Assembly: GCA_903840415.1 (NCBI GenBank)
Contig: CAIMFY010000110.1
Span: 110,052 to 174,051 of the forward strand
DNA length: 64,000 nt
Direction of reading: 5' to 3'
Source: an uncultured Opitutia bacterium
GTDB lineage: Bacteria > Verrucomicrobiota > Verrucomicrobiia > Opitutales > Opitutaceae
Position 1 is the stretch's first letter. Every line of letters starts with the position of its first letter. This document shows, in pieces, positions 1 through 10,646 of the stretch. The position numbers and the translations under genes were made by a program. The notes beneath the pieces are model-generated. The model was not told where the DNA came from, did no database searches, and was given only the letters and a program-made list of their open reading frames with translations.

Positions 1-1
1 T

Positions 2-3000
2 GGCGGCGGCTCGGGCTACACCTCGGCGCCGACCGTGACCATCACGGGTGGCGGCGGCACGGGTGCGACGGCGACAGCCACCGTCACAGGCGGCGTGGTC
101 ACGGGTCTCACACTCGGCGCCAACGGCTCCGGCTACACGTCGGCCCCGTCGGTGGCGTTCAGCAATGGCGGCGGCACGGGTGCGACGGCCATCGTTTCCA
201 TGGGAGTCAATGCCATCGGTGTCACCAACGGCGGCACCGGTTACACCTCGGCACCCACCATCACGATTCTCTCGGGGGGCGATGCCGATACCACGCTCGA
301 TATTTTCGTGCACGACCGCGACACGGCGACGTCGGGCACGTTCGACGCCAATGTCGCGACCACGTTGGTCAGCGCCAATCGCTTCGGCTATCAGACCTAC
401 AATATCCTCGGGATTCCCAGCACCTCGGCGAGTAACATCTACCCGGTCATCAGTTCCAACGGTCGGTTCGTGGCTTTCCCGTCGGACGCCGAGAATGTCG
501 CGGGCCTCGCGTTTGGCGCGACCAATCTGCTTTATCTCGACAGCAATAGTTCGCGCGACGTCTTCATCGCCGACCGCCGCACCACCGTCATCTCCAGCGG
601 TAACGGCAACACTCCGACGGTGACCATCACCAGTCCCGGCACGGGCTCGTCGGTCTATGTCAACAACGCTACGACCATCACCGCCAGTGCGATCGCCGTC
701 GTGGGCGTGGTCGCCAACGTCCAGTTCTACGTGAATGGCGCCGCCCTCGGTGCGCCTATCACGGTGTTCCCGTATCAGACGACGTGGACTCCGACCGCGG
801 TGGGCTCGACCTTCACGCTGAGCGCGATCGTGACTGACAGCTTCGGCAACCAGGGGATTTCGCCCAACATCACCGTCCACGTCAACGCCCAGCCCTCCGT
901 CGGCATCAGCGTGCCGTTGACACAAATGACCCTGGGCGATCCGGCGCAGACCGCCACCGCCACCGCCAGCGCCAACACCCCTGGCTCCTCGATCCAGAGT
1001 GTCACGTTTATCGCGACGGGCCCCGCGGCCTCGCTGCCCGGTGGGGTAAACACCATCACGCTCGGTGCGCCGCCCTACACGACGACGTTCAACCCCAGCG
1101 TGAGCGGCACTTACACGCTCCAAGCGACCGCCAAAGATTCCCCGAACGGGGACAATGGGCAGTCTACCATCATAACCGTGATCGTGAACCCGGTCGGCGG
1201 TGGTGGTGGCGGCACTACGCCTCCGACGGTCACCCTCAGCCCATTGCCGCCGCTCACCTCGCCGGTCAACGTGCCCGTGGTGCTCACCGCCACGGCGACC
1301 GCGGCCGGCAGCGCGTCGATCCAGAACGTGAAGTTCCTGGTCAACGGTGTGACCCAAAGCACCACTTCCTCAGCCCCCTATACCTACACGTTTACCCCCT
1401 CGTCTGCCGGCGCGTATGTGCTGACGGTGCAGGCCCTCGACAGCTTGAACACCCAGGGCAACTCGACACCGTTCACGCTGACGGTCGGCGGCGTCGCGCC
1501 AACGGTGAGCTTCGGTAGTGCGATCCCGGCGACGCTACCGGTCAACATTCCGTATAATCTGACGGCCACCGCGACCCCCGGCACCGGCAGCGGCACCACC
1601 ATCACGCAGGTGCAGTATTTCGCCAACACGGTGTCGATCGGCACCGCCACCGCGTTTCCCTATCTCGTGACGTGGACACCGGCCGGCACGGGCACCTACA
1701 CGGTCACCGCAGTAGCGACCGACAACATGGGCAACAAGAGCCTGGCCGCTACCTCGATCGTGACGGTGAACACCGGCACCTCGCCGACCATCACGCTGAC
1801 TTCGCCGAACAACAACGCGGCCTATTCCGTCGGCGATCCTATCACGCTGGCGGCGACGACTAATCTGGGTGCGGGTTTGGTGTCGAGCGTGCAGTTTTTC
1901 GTCAACGGCGTGCAGACGGCGGCCATCACCGCTGGTGTCACTGGCGGGACCTTGCCACTCTTCACGGCCAAGTTTACCCCGGCCGCGGGCGGCAGCTACA
2001 CCTTCGTGGCGGTGGTGACCGACATCGCCGGCAACCGCACCACGTCGTCCCCGGCAACCGTCACGGTCAGCACCGGCTCCGTGCCTACCGTCAGCCTCGC
2101 CCCGGCGCTCGCGGGGGCCAGTTTCCCCGTCAACACCTCTCAAATCCTGAGCGCCACGGTCATCGCCAACGGCGGCTCGATCACCGGAGTCGAATTCTTT
2201 GCCAACGGTCTCTCGCTCGGAAAAGCGGCGGCGTTTCCCTACGCGATCGCGTGGACGCCGACCGGCACCGGCGTTTATTCCATCACGGCAGTGGCGACGG
2301 ATTCGCAGGGCAACATCACGACCAGCGCGATGATATCCGTCACGGCGACGGGCTCCGCTGGTCCAGCGGTATCGGTGGTTGCACCGGTGGCCAGTTCAAC
2401 CATCGCAGTCAATACCCCGCAGACGCTCACCGCCACGGCCTCGTCACTCAGCGGGTTCATCACCAGCGTGCAGTTCTACGTGAACGGCCTCCCCTTCGGC
2501 GCCGCCGTCACGGCGTATCCGTATTCCACGCCATGGACCCCCACCTCGACCGGCACCTATTCCATCAAGGCGCGCGCGACCGACAGCTTTGGCAACATCA
2601 CCGATTCCGTCGCCATCGGCCTGACGGTGGCGACCACGCCGCCACCGGTCGTTTCGATCACGAATCCAGTCAACGGCTCCTCCTACACCGTTGGCACCGC
2701 TTTGAGCATTGGCGCCAGCGCCTCGGACCCCGCCGGCACGATCACGCAGGTGAAGTTCCTCGTCAACGGCGTGGCGCTGCCGACAGTCGCGACGATCTCG
2801 CCTTACTTCGCCGCGTGGACTCCCGGCTCCGTCGGCACCTACACCCTCACGGCCCAGGCCACCGACAACACCGGCAACGTCACCACGAGCGCCCCGGTCA
2901 CCGTCACGATCGGAGCCAACGCCCCGCCGACCGTTTCGCTGACCAGCCCCGCCGCTGGAATCAGTTATGCGCTGGGCAATCAGGTGCTCGTCGCCGCCAG

Positions 3001-5473
3001 CGCGAGCGACTCGGATGGCACCGTCGCCTCCGTGCAATTCTTCGCCAACGGCCTGTCGATCGGCACGGTCACGGCGGCGCCGTTCAACACCAGCTGGCGT
3101 CCGAAAGTCGCCGGCACCTACACGCTCACCGCGGTCGCGACGGACAACTCCGGCAACTTGACCACCAGCGCGTCGGTCTCAGTCACCGTCACCTCGGTCG
3201 GTGCGCCCACGGCCACCATTGTCAATCCCATCGCGGGCCAGACCTACAGCGTGGGCAACTCGATCCCGTTCATCGTGACGACCAGCGGCGGAAACGGCCC
3301 GATCGCGCTGGTGCAGTTTTTCGTCAACGGCGCGCCGCTCGGCAGCCTGCCCGGCTCACCCTATGTGCAGACCTGGAAACCGCTCGCGGCCGGCAACTAC
3401 AGCCTATTGGCGGTCGCCACCGACAGCGCCGGCATCTCGTCCAACTCGCCTGCGCTCGCCGTCGTCGTCAACCCGAACGCGCCGCCGACTGTCGCCCTCA
3501 CCGGCCCCGCCACCAACACGACGGTCAACTCCGGCACGCCGATCAACTTCACCGCGACCGCGGCGGACATCGATGGCAGCGTCGCCTCGGTCGTCTTCCT
3601 CGTTAACGGCAACCTCGTCGGCAGCTCCGCGGCTTCGCCATTCACCGCGGCCTGGACACCCACCGCTGCTGGCTCTTACGCCGCCGTCGCCCAAGCGACC
3701 GACAATTCCGGCAACGTCACCACTTCTGCGGCGATCAACATCAGTGTCAGCGCGAACCAGCCGCCCGCCATTGCGCTAGCGTCGCCGACCAGCGGCACCG
3801 TCCTGCGCGCGGCCTCCGCCACCACGATCAACGCCACGGCCTCCGATACCGACGGCACGATCGCAAGCGTCCAGTTCTTCGCCAACGGCGTGGCGATCGG
3901 CGCCCCGATCACCACGATTTCATCGACGGGCTACTACACCGCCCAATGGACGCCGGCCTCGGGTGGCATCTACACCCTGACTGCCACGGCCATCGACAAT
4001 TCTGGCGCCGCCACCTCGACCACCTCGACGGTGCTCGCCCTCAGTGCCGCGAGCGGCGGCGGCGATACGGTTTTCACCGGCAGCATGTTCGGCCTCGGCG
4101 AAACCGGGCGGTTTGCCATCATCAACGCCAGTGGCAAGAGCGCCGCCTTCATCGGCTACTCCACGCTCGGCGCCGGCAAAGTGTATTTCTATCCAAGCAT
4201 TCCGGTGGATGCGTCCCGCGGTTTCACGCTCTCCGATTCGACGGGTAAGGTGCTCATCGCCGGCTCCGTCGGCGACACCGCCGCGACGATCACGACGCTC
4301 GATGGCGCGGCGACCACGCTGATCGGCGTGGTCACTTTCCCCACGGGCACGCCCGTGGCGAGCGGCTACTACACCGGCAGCATCGCCGGCCGTCCGGCGA
4401 GCCAGCTTGCAGCCATCGTCGGCCCCGACGGCTCGATCACGCTCTTCGCCACCGATGGCTCCGTGCGCACCGCCGGCGCCGGCACCGTGAGTGCGACTGG
4501 CGCGTTCACCAACATCCCCGCGCTCGGCGGCGGCACCTTCACCGGCAAAGCCGATCCCGCGACCAAATTCCTCACCGGCAACCTCACCGGCCCGATCGCC
4601 GGCGGCCTCATGGGCGCGATCGAGTCGGGCGTGTCGTTCAGCGATGGCTTCCTGCGCAATCTCTCCTCGCGCGGCCAGGTCGGCTCCGGCTCCAACATTC
4701 TCATCGCTGGCTTCGTCGTCGGTGGCACCACGCCGAAGAACGTCCTCATCCGCGCCATCGGCCCGTCGCTGACGCAGTTTGGCATCACCGGAGCGCTCGC
4801 CGATTCCTACCTGCAACTCTTCGGTGGCACGAGCGGCACCACACAACTCGCAGCGAACGATAACTGGGGTGGCTCGACCGCGCTCATCAATGCTTCTAAG
4901 AGCGTCGGTGCCTTCTCGCTTTCGACCACGAGTCTCGACTCCCTCCTCCTCGTTTCGCTCGCGCCCGGCAATTACACCGCGCAAGTCAGCGGAGTGAGCG
5001 GCGCCACAGGCACCGCCCTCGTCGAACTCTACGATGTGGACAACCCGACGCCCTACTCGACGCAGAAAGTCACCAACATTTCCACCCGCGCCCTTGTCGG
5101 CACCGGCCAGAACATCCTGATCGCCGGCTTCGTCGTGAACGGCAACACGCCGAAAAAACTTCTGATCCGCGCCGTCGGACCGAGCCTCGCGCCCTATTTG
5201 GTCGCGGGCACCACCGTCCTCGCCGATCCTTTCCTGCGGATCATTCGGAACAGCGATAACCTTGTCGTCCGCGAGAATGACAACTGGGAAACCGGCAACG
5301 ACATTTCGCTCGTGACTGCGGCCACCGTGAGCGCCGGCGCCTTCCCGCTCGCGTCGGGTGGCAAGGATGCCGTGATTCTGATCAACCTGCCGCCCGGCAC
5401 CTACAGCGCACAAGTCAGCGGCAATAACGCGACCACCGGTGTCGCGCTGGTCGAAGTCTACGAGGTGCCGTGA
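2..5473 (+). CDS. Giant secreted Ig-repeat surface protein (5' end outside window)
   Basis: The frame is open from base 2, so the gene starts upstream of the window; the GTG at 35 is internal. From N to C: three glycine-rich repeats sharing GxGYTSAP (nt 8-280); a short propeller-like stretch with [15 protein letters not shown] and RDVFIADR (nt 300-590); about twelve tandem bacterial Ig-like domains of roughly 95 residues (nt 610-4045), each with a V-F-NG strand, a PY...WTP turn and an ATD..GN end; a region with two related halves (nt 4060-4640); and two copies of a C-terminal domain with [20 protein letters not shown] and NDNW (from nt about 4675 and 5090). A surface-exposed or secreted adhesin-like or substrate-binding role is inferred from the architecture only; no catalytic domain is visible. 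The C-terminal pair may be a sorting or anchoring module. It is followed by a strong terminator. Confidence 0.85.
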   Translation, partial: GGGSGYTSAPTVTITGGGGTGATATATVTGGVVTGLTLGANGSGYTSAPSVAFSNGGGTGATAIVSMGVNAIGVTNGGTGYTSAPTITILSGGDADTTLDIFVHDRDTATSGTFDANVATTLVSANRFGYQTYNILGIPSTSASNIYPVISSNGRFVAFPSDAENVAGLAFGATNLLYLDSNSSRDVFIADRRTTVISSGNGNTPTVTITSPGTGSSVYVNNATTITASAIAVVGVVANVQFYVNGAALGAPITVFPYQTTWTPTAVGSTFTLSAIVTDSFGNQGISPNITVHVNAQPSVGISVPLTQMTLGDPAQTATATASANTPGSSIQSVTFIATGPAASLPGGVNTITLGAPPYTTTFNPSVSGTYTLQATAKDSPNGDNGQSTIITVIVNPVGGGGGGTTPPTVTLSPLPPLTSPVNVPVVLTATATAAGSASIQNVKFLVNGVTQSTTSSAPYTYTFTPSSAGAYVLTVQALDSLNTQGNSTPFTLTVGGVAPTVSFGSAIPATLPVNIPYNLTATATPGTGSGTTITQVQYFANTVSIGTATAFPYLVTWTPAGTGTYTVTAVATDNMGNKSLAATSIVTVNTGTSPTITLTSPNNNAAYSVGDPITLAATTNLGAGLVSSVQFFVNGVQTAAITAGVTGGTLPLFTAKFTPAAGGSYTFVAVVTDIAGNRTTSSPATVTVSTGSVPTVSLAPALAGASFPVNTSQILSATVIANGGSITGVEFFANGLSLGKAAAFPYAIAWTPTGTGVYSITAVATDSQGNITTSAMISVTATGSAGPAVSVVAPVASSTIAVNTPQTLTATASSLSGFITSVQFYVNGLPFGAAVTAYPYSTPWTPTSTGTYSIKARATDSFGNITDSVAIGLTVATTPPPVVSITNPVNGSSYTVGTALSIGASASDPAGTITQVKFLVNGVALPTVATISPYFAAWTPGSVGTYTLTAQATDNTGNVTTSAPVTVTIGANAPPTVSLTSPAAGISYALGNQVLVAASASDSDGTVASVQFFANGLSIGTVTAAPFNTSWRPKVAGTYTLTAVATDNSGNLTTSASVSVTVTSVGAPTATIVNPIAGQTYSVGNSIPFIVTTSGGNGPIALVQFFVNGAPLGSLPGSPYVQTWKPLAAGNYSLLAVATDSAGISSNSPALAVVVNPNAPPTVALTGPATNTTVNSGTPINFTATAADIDGSVASVVFLVNGNLVGSSAASPFTAAWTPTAAGSYAAVAQATDNSGNVTTSAAINISVSANQPPAIALASPTSGTVLRAASATTINATASDTDGTIASVQFFANGVAIGAPITTISSTGYYTAQWTPASGGIYTLTATAIDNSGAATSTTSTVLALSAASGGGDTVFTGSMFGLGETGRFAIINASGKSAAFIGYSTLGAGKVYFYPSIPVDASRGFTLSDSTGKVLIAGSVGDTAATITTLDGAATTLIGVVTFPTGTPVASGYYTGSIAGRPASQLAAIVGPDGSITLFATDGSVRTAGAGTVSATGAFTNIPALGGGTFTGKADPATKFLTGNLTGPIAGGLMGAIESGVSFSDGFLRNLSSRGQVGSGSNILIAGFVVGGTTPKNVLIRAIGPSLTQFGITGALADSYLQLFGGTSGTTQLAANDNWGGSTALINASKSVGAFSLSTTSLDSLLLVSLAPGNYTAQVSGVSGATGTALVELYDVDNPTPYSTQKVTNISTRALVGTGQNILIAGFVVNGNTPKKLLIRAVGPSLAPYLVAGTTVLADPFLRIIRNSDNLVVRENDNWETGNDISLVTAATVSAGAFPLASGGKDAVILINLPPGTYSAQVSGNNATTGVALVEVYEVP

Positions 5474-5496
5474 GCTGAAGTGACTGTGATTTTGTG

Positions 5497-5526
5497 AGGC
5501 CGCGCGATTCGTTGCGCGGCCTTTTT
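5497..5526 (+). terminator. Rho-independent terminator of the Ig-repeat gene
   Basis: A 9-bp perfect stem AGGCCGCGC / GCGCGGCCT with an 8-nt loop is followed by a T run. It lies 24 nt after the stop of the giant surface protein. The other strand has no T run after the stem, so it should act mainly on plus-strand transcripts. Confidence 0.85.
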
Positions 5527-5530
5527 GCTG

Positions 5531-6178
5531 TCACCACGCCCCGACCACAAAACCCGCCGCCGCCTTGATCGCGACGACGCCAAAATTTTTAGCCGCATGG
5601 GCCGCGAAGCACGGCAGCAGCGACCGCTGTGGATTCCACGCCGCGAGTCGGGCGGCATACAACCAGATCGACGTGGCGAATACCGCACCCATGCTGAACC
5701 AGCCTTTCGCCGAAAACGTGAACGCAAAACCCGCGTCATCCCAGCGCCACAGAAACGGATGCAGCAGCGCAAAACCGATCGAGGCGACCGCGGTCGCGAC
5801 CCACATCACCGCATGGCCGCGCGACGTGACGACGATCCATCCGCGAAAAATCAGCTCCTCGATGATCGGTGCCGCCGTCACGGAGTAGAGCGCAAACAGC
5901 CACGTCATCCGCGATTGTTGGGCGGCGAGGCCGAGTGCGTTTTCGCCCAGCGTCTCACCGGCGAGAATCAGCAGCACTCCCGCCACCGCGATCCCGATGG
6001 CGCGCGCAGGCGCCTCGGTCGCGCCCGGCAGTGCGCCGGGAGGGGCGGCACCAGTGCGCCAGGCGCGGCGATCTGCGAGCCACAGCCAGCCGGCGTAGAG
6101 GCCGGCGACGGTCATCAGCACAATGAGCAGCGGGTGATTCACTCGCTTGTCATTGCGATGAGGGCGGCGCGGAGGCAA
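5531..6178 (-). CDS. CPBP family intramembrane glutamic protease
   Basis: 215-residue hydrophobic protein with the CPBP (CAAX protease and bacteriocin-processing) signature: EELIFRGW carries the paired glutamates and arginine of motif 1, FALLHPF carries the motif 2 histidine, and a distal H..KN (AAHAAKN) matches the last motif. Five or six membrane segments are apparent. Family members cleave within membranes or process peptides; the substrate here is unknown. It is transcribed divergently from the polyprenyl synthase. The start is uncertain: the first ATG gives a basic N-terminus, and a GTG about 13 codons later (VNHPLL) would begin directly at the first membrane segment. Confidence 0.8.
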   Translation of the reverse strand: MPPRRPHRNDKRVNHPLLIVLMTVAGLYAGWLWLADRRAWRTGAAPPGALPGATEAPARAIGIAVAGVLLILAGETLGENALGLAAQQSRMTWLFALYSVTAAPIIEELIFRGWIVVTSRGHAVMWVATAVASIGFALLHPFLWRWDDAGFAFTFSAKGWFSMGAVFATSIWLYAARLAAWNPQRSLLPCFAAHAAKNFGVVAIKAAAGFVVGAW

Positions 6179-6264
6179 TCCCGCCGGTTTCTCATTCCAG
6201 TCTGCTTCGGACCGGCGAGTAATGATTGGTTATTTTATATTTCCTACCTAGCGTTGATAGAATC

Positions 6265-7296
6265 ATGAGCAGCGCCGCCGCGACACCCGCCGCCTCCGCC
6301 CAACCGCACGCCTTTGCGGGAGTCTTCCCGCTGCTCGCCCCGCATCTCGCGGAGCTCGACCGCTTCCTGCACGGACAGATCGCGGCCTTTGAGCCCGAGA
6401 TTCGCGCGATGGCCGACTACTGCATCGACACTTCCGGGAAGCGCATCCGGCCGGCCTTGGTGTTTCTCAGCGGCTGGCGCGGCCCCGGCGTCGTGATGCC
6501 CGATCTGGTCCGCGTTTCAGCAGTCGTCGAACTTGTCCATCTTGCGACGCTCGTGCATGACGACATCATGGACGAGGCGGACGTCCGCCGCAGCCGTCGC
6601 ACTGCCGCTCGCGAATATGGGCCGACCGCCGCCGTGCTGCTCGGCGACGCTCTGTTTGCGCACGCGCTCCATCTTGCGACGCAGTTTCCGACGACGGAGA
6701 TTTGCGCCGCTGTTTCCGATTCCACGCGCAAGGTCTGCGCCGGCGAAATCGTCCAGACCCTGCGCCGCGGCTCGACGAGCATCACGCTCGCCGACTATCA
6801 GCGCATCGTCGATCTCAAGACGGCGGAGCTGTTTCGCGTTTCGTGTTTTCTCGGCGCGCGGCTGGCTGGTTTCGAGCCGGGTTATGTGGACGCCGCGAGC
6901 CGGTTCGGCCGGCACCTCGGCATCGCCTATCAGATCTACGACGACCTCGTGGATTTCTTCGGCGACGAAGCCCGCATCGGCAAGACCCTCGGCACCGATC
7001 TCGCGAGCGGCAAACTCACCCTACCGCTCCTTGCGTTGCTCGAGCGCCTGCCTCCCGCCGATCGCGCAGAACTCACGGCGGAAATTACCGGTCGGCGCCC
7101 GTCACAACTGGCCTTGCGACTGCAGCAAATGCGCGAGCTCGGCGTGTTTGCGGCGGTGGCCGAATCAGTGCACACGGAACTCGCCGCCGCGGCCGCCGCG
7201 GTGCAGGAATGGCCGGATCACCCACCCGTGCCACTGCTCCTTGGTCTGGGCGATGTGCTGCGGGCCCAGGTCGCCGCTTTGCGTCCTCGGACTTGA
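6265..7296 (+). CDS. Trans-polyprenyl diphosphate synthase (long-chain type)
   Basis: 343-residue all-alpha isoprenoid synthase. It has GKRIRPAL, the first aspartate-rich motif DDIMDEADVRR (from residue 99) and the second, YDDLVDFFGDE, followed by GKTLGTDLASGK. The residues four and five places before the first motif are small (A94, T95), which in this family goes with long products such as hepta- or octaprenyl diphosphate, the side-chain precursors of menaquinone or ubiquinone. The product length is inferred. The ATG at 6265 was chosen over an upstream ATG at 6226 because the conserved fold starts soon after it and the 6226 start would lie in the AT-rich divergent spacer. The ECF sigma gene follows about 65 bp later. 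Confidence 0.88.
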   Translation: MSSAAATPAASAQPHAFAGVFPLLAPHLAELDRFLHGQIAAFEPEIRAMADYCIDTSGKRIRPALVFLSGWRGPGVVMPDLVRVSAVVELVHLATLVHDDIMDEADVRRSRRTAAREYGPTAAVLLGDALFAHALHLATQFPTTEICAAVSDSTRKVCAGEIVQTLRRGSTSITLADYQRIVDLKTAELFRVSCFLGARLAGFEPGYVDAASRFGRHLGIAYQIYDDLVDFFGDEARIGKTLGTDLASGKLTLPLLALLERLPPADRAELTAEITGRRPSQLALRLQQMRELGVFAAVAESVHTELAAAAAAVQEWPDHPPVPLLLGLGDVLRAQVAALRPRT

Positions 7297-7361
7297 TTTG
7301 ACAAGGAATTGGCAACTTTCCGTTTGCACCAACGCGACGGTTGTCGTTACTTCCCTGCGTC

Positions 7362-7997
7362 ATGGACGCAACCAAAGCTCTCGGCAAAACACTCGTGGCC
7401 TCGCCCGAGCGTCAGCTGGAAGCGGATTCGGATATGGAGATTGTGCACCGCGTGCAGGCTGGCGATGTGGCCGCTTTTGACCGACTCATCCTGAAATACC
7501 GCGAACGCCTTTACGGCATCATTTACAACATGACGTCCAATCGCGAGGACGCCGCAGACCTCACGCAGGACTCATTTATCAAGGCCTTTCAGTCGATTCA
7601 CCGGTTTGGCGGCCAGTCATCGTTTTTCACCTGGCTCTATCGGATCGCGGTCAATTCGACCCTCACCCATCTGCGCAAAAGCCGACTCCGGTCGTTTTTT
7701 AGTCTCGAACGCGTCAATGCTGACGAACCGGTTTCACGCGAAATCATTGAGGCTCTGACAGATAAGACAGGCGTTGACCGAGATACATTTGTCCGTGAGC
7801 TCCAAGAAAAATTGAACGATGCGATGCAAAAGTTGTCTATCAAGCATCGCACTGTGATTACTTTATTCGAAATCGACGGGCTGAGTCATCAGGACATTGC
7901 CGAGGTCATGAACTGTTCGGTGGGCACCGTCCGTTCGCGCCTGCACTACGCCAAACAGCTGCTTCAGGCCGAACTCCAGCCCTATATGCGCAAATGA
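7362..7997 (+). CDS. ECF (RpoE-like) RNA polymerase sigma factor
   Basis: 211-residue group 4 sigma factor. Region 2 covers about residues 25-95 (VQAGDVAAFDRLI, NREDAADLTQDSFIKAF, FFTWLYRIAVN) and region 4 lies near the C-terminus (HRTVITLFEIDGLSHQDIAEVMNCSVGTVRSRLHYAK), a helix-turn-helix for the -35 element. The ATG at 7362 fits better than the TTG at 7341. The stop overlaps the start of the next gene (ATGATGA), so the two are translationally coupled, the usual arrangement for a sigma factor and its cognate regulator. The signal sensed cannot be read from the sequence; envelope stress is a reasonable guess because the partner is membrane-anchored. Confidence 0.92.
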   Translation: MDATKALGKTLVASPERQLEADSDMEIVHRVQAGDVAAFDRLILKYRERLYGIIYNMTSNREDAADLTQDSFIKAFQSIHRFGGQSSFFTWLYRIAVNSTLTHLRKSRLRSFFSLERVNADEPVSREIIEALTDKTGVDRDTFVRELQEKLNDAMQKLSIKHRTVITLFEIDGLSHQDIAEVMNCSVGTVRSRLHYAKQLLQAELQPYMRK

Positions 7998-8848
7998 TGA
8001 ATCAAGAACACCGTCGCCCCGTCAGCCTAGAAGACCTGCTGCGTCTGAAGCGTGCCGAGCGCCCGCCCGTAGAATTTTGGAACGAGTTTGATCGCGAACT
8101 GCGGGCGAAACAGCTCGCGGCCTTGGTCGAAAAACGTCCGTGGTGGCGCACGCTTCCGGATGCGTTTGGCAGTTTGTCGCGTTATCATTTGCCCCTTGGC
8201 GCCACCGCGATTCTGGCTCTCACGGTTTTGACGGTCCGCGAATATCGCACGGTGGATGCGGAACCGGCGATCGATGCAGTTGGCAATCTGGCGGAGACTG
8301 TCACGCCTGCGATGACGCCGTCCAATGACCTTGCCGTCAGTCATTTTGTGACTCCCACGCGTCAGACGACGACGGTGGCAACGGTTGATAACGAAAACGC
8401 GACCGATTCGACCACTTTGATCTCGGCTTCAGAAACGACTTCTTCTGATCAGCGCTCCCGGATGATTTCAGAATCGGATGCCACGTCGCGCACCGCCTAT
8501 GCGAGGTCAGATGCGACACCGGCAGCACGCTTTATCGCTGCGAACCTCGCGCTCGCCCAAGCCGCCGAACCTGCCATCGCGCAGAATCTCCTTGGCGCAT
8601 CGCGCGGTTTTGAAGCCCGCGCCATGCCGGCCCGGACGCCTGTTGTCGATCCGTTGTCGCAAATGGCGTCGCCCTCCGACGTCCGCCGCTCCCGCCTGCT
8701 CAACGGCGCCGCGGTGGCGGTCTCGATGAATACCGTCGTGCCGACGCGCACCGCCGAATTTCACTCCCGCCGTCTGTCGGACGATCAACTATACGATACG
8801 GTCAGCCGCTTCGGTGCTCGCGGCAACAGCGTGCTCGTCAAATTCTGA
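7994..8848 (+). CDS. Candidate membrane-anchored anti-sigma factor
   Basis: 284-residue protein not recognised by sequence alone. The N-terminal ~55 residues are charged and likely cytoplasmic (LEDLLRLKRAERPPVEFWNEFDREL). One membrane segment follows near residues 58-75 (LPLGATAILALTVLTV), then a long Ser/Thr/Ala-rich segment likely outside the membrane. There is no HxxxCxxC zinc anti-sigma motif. Its start codon overlaps the stop of the ECF sigma gene, and this coupling plus the single-pass topology is the only evidence for an anti-sigma role. The short C-terminal end has LYDTVSRFGARGNSVLVKF, which could be a small sensor or interaction region. The function is an inference. Confidence 0.5.
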   Translation: MMNQEHRRPVSLEDLLRLKRAERPPVEFWNEFDRELRAKQLAALVEKRPWWRTLPDAFGSLSRYHLPLGATAILALTVLTVREYRTVDAEPAIDAVGNLAETVTPAMTPSNDLAVSHFVTPTRQTTTVATVDNENATDSTTLISASETTSSDQRSRMISESDATSRTAYARSDATPAARFIAANLALAQAAEPAIAQNLLGASRGFEARAMPARTPVVDPLSQMASPSDVRRSRLLNGAAVAVSMNTVVPTRTAEFHSRRLSDDQLYDTVSRFGARGNSVLVKF

Positions 8849-8908
8849 TCACGGTGGCGCGGGCGGCTCCGCCTGTCTGCACGCCCGGAACCGCCAGACG
8901 CCATTCTG

Positions 8909-10552
8909 CTACGCCTTGGCCGGCAGACACGCTCCGCAGCCGTTCGCGAAGAAATCGTTGCCCTTGTCGTCGACGAGGATGAACGCCGGGAAATCCTGCA
9001 CCTCGATCTTCCACACGGCTTCCATGCCGAGTTCAGGATACTCGAGGACTTCGACTTTCTTGATATTCTCCTTCGCGAGGATGGCCGCCGGTCCGCCGAT
9101 GCTGCCGAGGTAAAACCCACGATGTTTTTTGCAGGCATTAGTGACCTGCGCGCTGCGGTTGCCCTTGGCGAGCATCACCATCGATCCGCCGAGCGATTGA
9201 AACAGATCGACGTAGCTATCCATGCGCCCCGCCGTCGTCGGTCCAAATGATCCCGACGCAAAACCCTTCGGCGTCTTCGCCGGTCCGGCATAATAGACGG
9301 CGTGATCTTTGAAATACTGCGGCAGTCCCTGGCCGGCATCGACGCGTTCCTTCAGTTTCGCGTGGGCGATATCGCGGGCGACGATCAACGGGCCGGTCAG
9401 CGAAACACGCGTCGTCACGGGGTACTTTGACAGCTCCGCGAGGATATCCGCCATCGGCCGGTTGAGATCTACCCGGACGATCTTGTCATCTTTCCACAAC
9501 CGCGCTGCCGCGGGAATGAAGCGGCCGGGGTTCGCCTCCATTATTTCGAGGAAGAGTCCGTCCCTGGTGATCTTCGCCTTAATGTTGCGATCGGCGCTGC
9601 ACGACACGCCCATCCCGACCGGACAACTCGCGCCGTGACGCGGCAGGCGAATCACCCGGACATCGAGCGCAAAATATTTTCCGCCAAACTGCGCGCCGAT
9701 CCCGGTCGCCCGCGCGATATCCATCACCTTCGCCTCCATCGTCAAATCGCGAAACGCCCGGCCGTGTTCGTTGCCCGTGGTCGGCAGTGCGTCGAGGTAT
9801 TTTGTCGAGGCGAGCTTTAGCGTCTTCATGCACGCTTCGGCACTCGTGCCGCCGACGACGAAGACCAGATGGTAAGGCGGGCACGCCGCCGTGCCGAGGA
9901 GCGGCAGTTTTTCCGCGACAAATTTCTCGAAGCTCTTCGGGTTGAGCACGGCTTTCGTTTCCTGAAAAAGAAACAGCTTGTTCGCCGAGCCGCCGCCCTT
10001 CGCGACGAAGAGGAACTCATACTTCGCGCCCTCGGTCGCGAGCACATCGATCTGCGCCGGCAGGTTGGTGCCGGTGTTCACTTCCTTCCACATGTCGAGC
10101 GGTGCCGTCTGCGAGTAGCGGAGATTTTCCTTCGTGAAGCACTCGTAGACGCCCTTGGAGATCCACTCGGCGTCGTTTGCGCCAGTCCACACCTGCTGGC
10201 CCTTCTTCGCCATGATCGCAGCGGTGCCAGTGTCCTGACACATCGGCAAAATTCCCTCGGCGGCGATCTCGGCGTTTTTCAGGAGCGTGAGCGCGACGTA
10301 GCGATCGTTATCCGAGGCCTCCGGATCGTCGAGGATGGCGGCGACTTGCTGGAGGTGTTTCGTCCGCAGCATGAAGGACGTGTCGTGAAACGCCTGCTGC
10401 GTGAGAAATGCGATCGCCTCCGGCGCCACCTTCAGAATTTCGCGGCCTTCAAAGGTAGTCGTGCTGACGCCTTCCTGAGAAAGCAGGCGATACTCGGTCG
10501 TATCATCACCGAGGGGAAACGGATCTTGGTAAACAAAGGGCGGCGTGGACAT
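8909..10552 (-). CDS. fumA: Class I fumarate hydratase, [4Fe-4S] type
   Basis: 547-residue single-chain class I (FumA/FumB-like) fumarase converting fumarate to (S)-malate in the TCA cycle. Three cysteines in the expected contexts, [17 protein letters not shown] and GVSCSADRN, match the ligands of the oxygen-sensitive cluster. The N-terminal alpha and C-terminal beta domains, separate polypeptides in some archaea, are fused, and the beta part has [13 protein letters not shown] and the C-terminal FFANGCGAC. The ATG at 10552 is preferred over an upstream ATG at 10573 because [15 protein letters not shown] is the more family-like N-terminus. Isolated gene. Confidence 0.93.
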   Translation of the reverse strand: MSTPPFVYQDPFPLGDDTTEYRLLSQEGVSTTTFEGREILKVAPEAIAFLTQQAFHDTSFMLRTKHLQQVAAILDDPEASDNDRYVALTLLKNAEIAAEGILPMCQDTGTAAIMAKKGQQVWTGANDAEWISKGVYECFTKENLRYSQTAPLDMWKEVNTGTNLPAQIDVLATEGAKYEFLFVAKGGGSANKLFLFQETKAVLNPKSFEKFVAEKLPLLGTAACPPYHLVFVVGGTSAEACMKTLKLASTKYLDALPTTGNEHGRAFRDLTMEAKVMDIARATGIGAQFGGKYFALDVRVIRLPRHGASCPVGMGVSCSADRNIKAKITRDGLFLEIMEANPGRFIPAAARLWKDDKIVRVDLNRPMADILAELSKYPVTTRVSLTGPLIVARDIAHAKLKERVDAGQGLPQYFKDHAVYYAGPAKTPKGFASGSFGPTTAGRMDSYVDLFQSLGGSMVMLAKGNRSAQVTNACKKHRGFYLGSIGGPAAILAKENIKKVEVLEYPELGMEAVWKIEVQDFPAFILVDDKGNDFFANGCGACLPAKA

Positions 10553-10646
10553 GGCGGACGAAAAGTTGGCCAAACTTCCCGGTATGTAAAGTGCGCTGGT
10601 TTTCCGCCGGCAGGAATAAGCGCCGATGGCCGGCCGAAAGCCGATG

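Noticed and set aside
3920..5413. 497-codon minus-strand frame opposite the Ig-repeat gene
   Set aside because: Composition is Arg/Gly/Ala/Asp-rich without motifs; a shadow of a repetitive GC-rich gene.
7298..7340. TTGACA and GCAACTT as promoter elements of the ECF sigma gene
   Set aside because: TTGACA has no matching -10 at 16-18 bp, and the GCAACTT box lacks a convincing ECF -10 at the right spacing.
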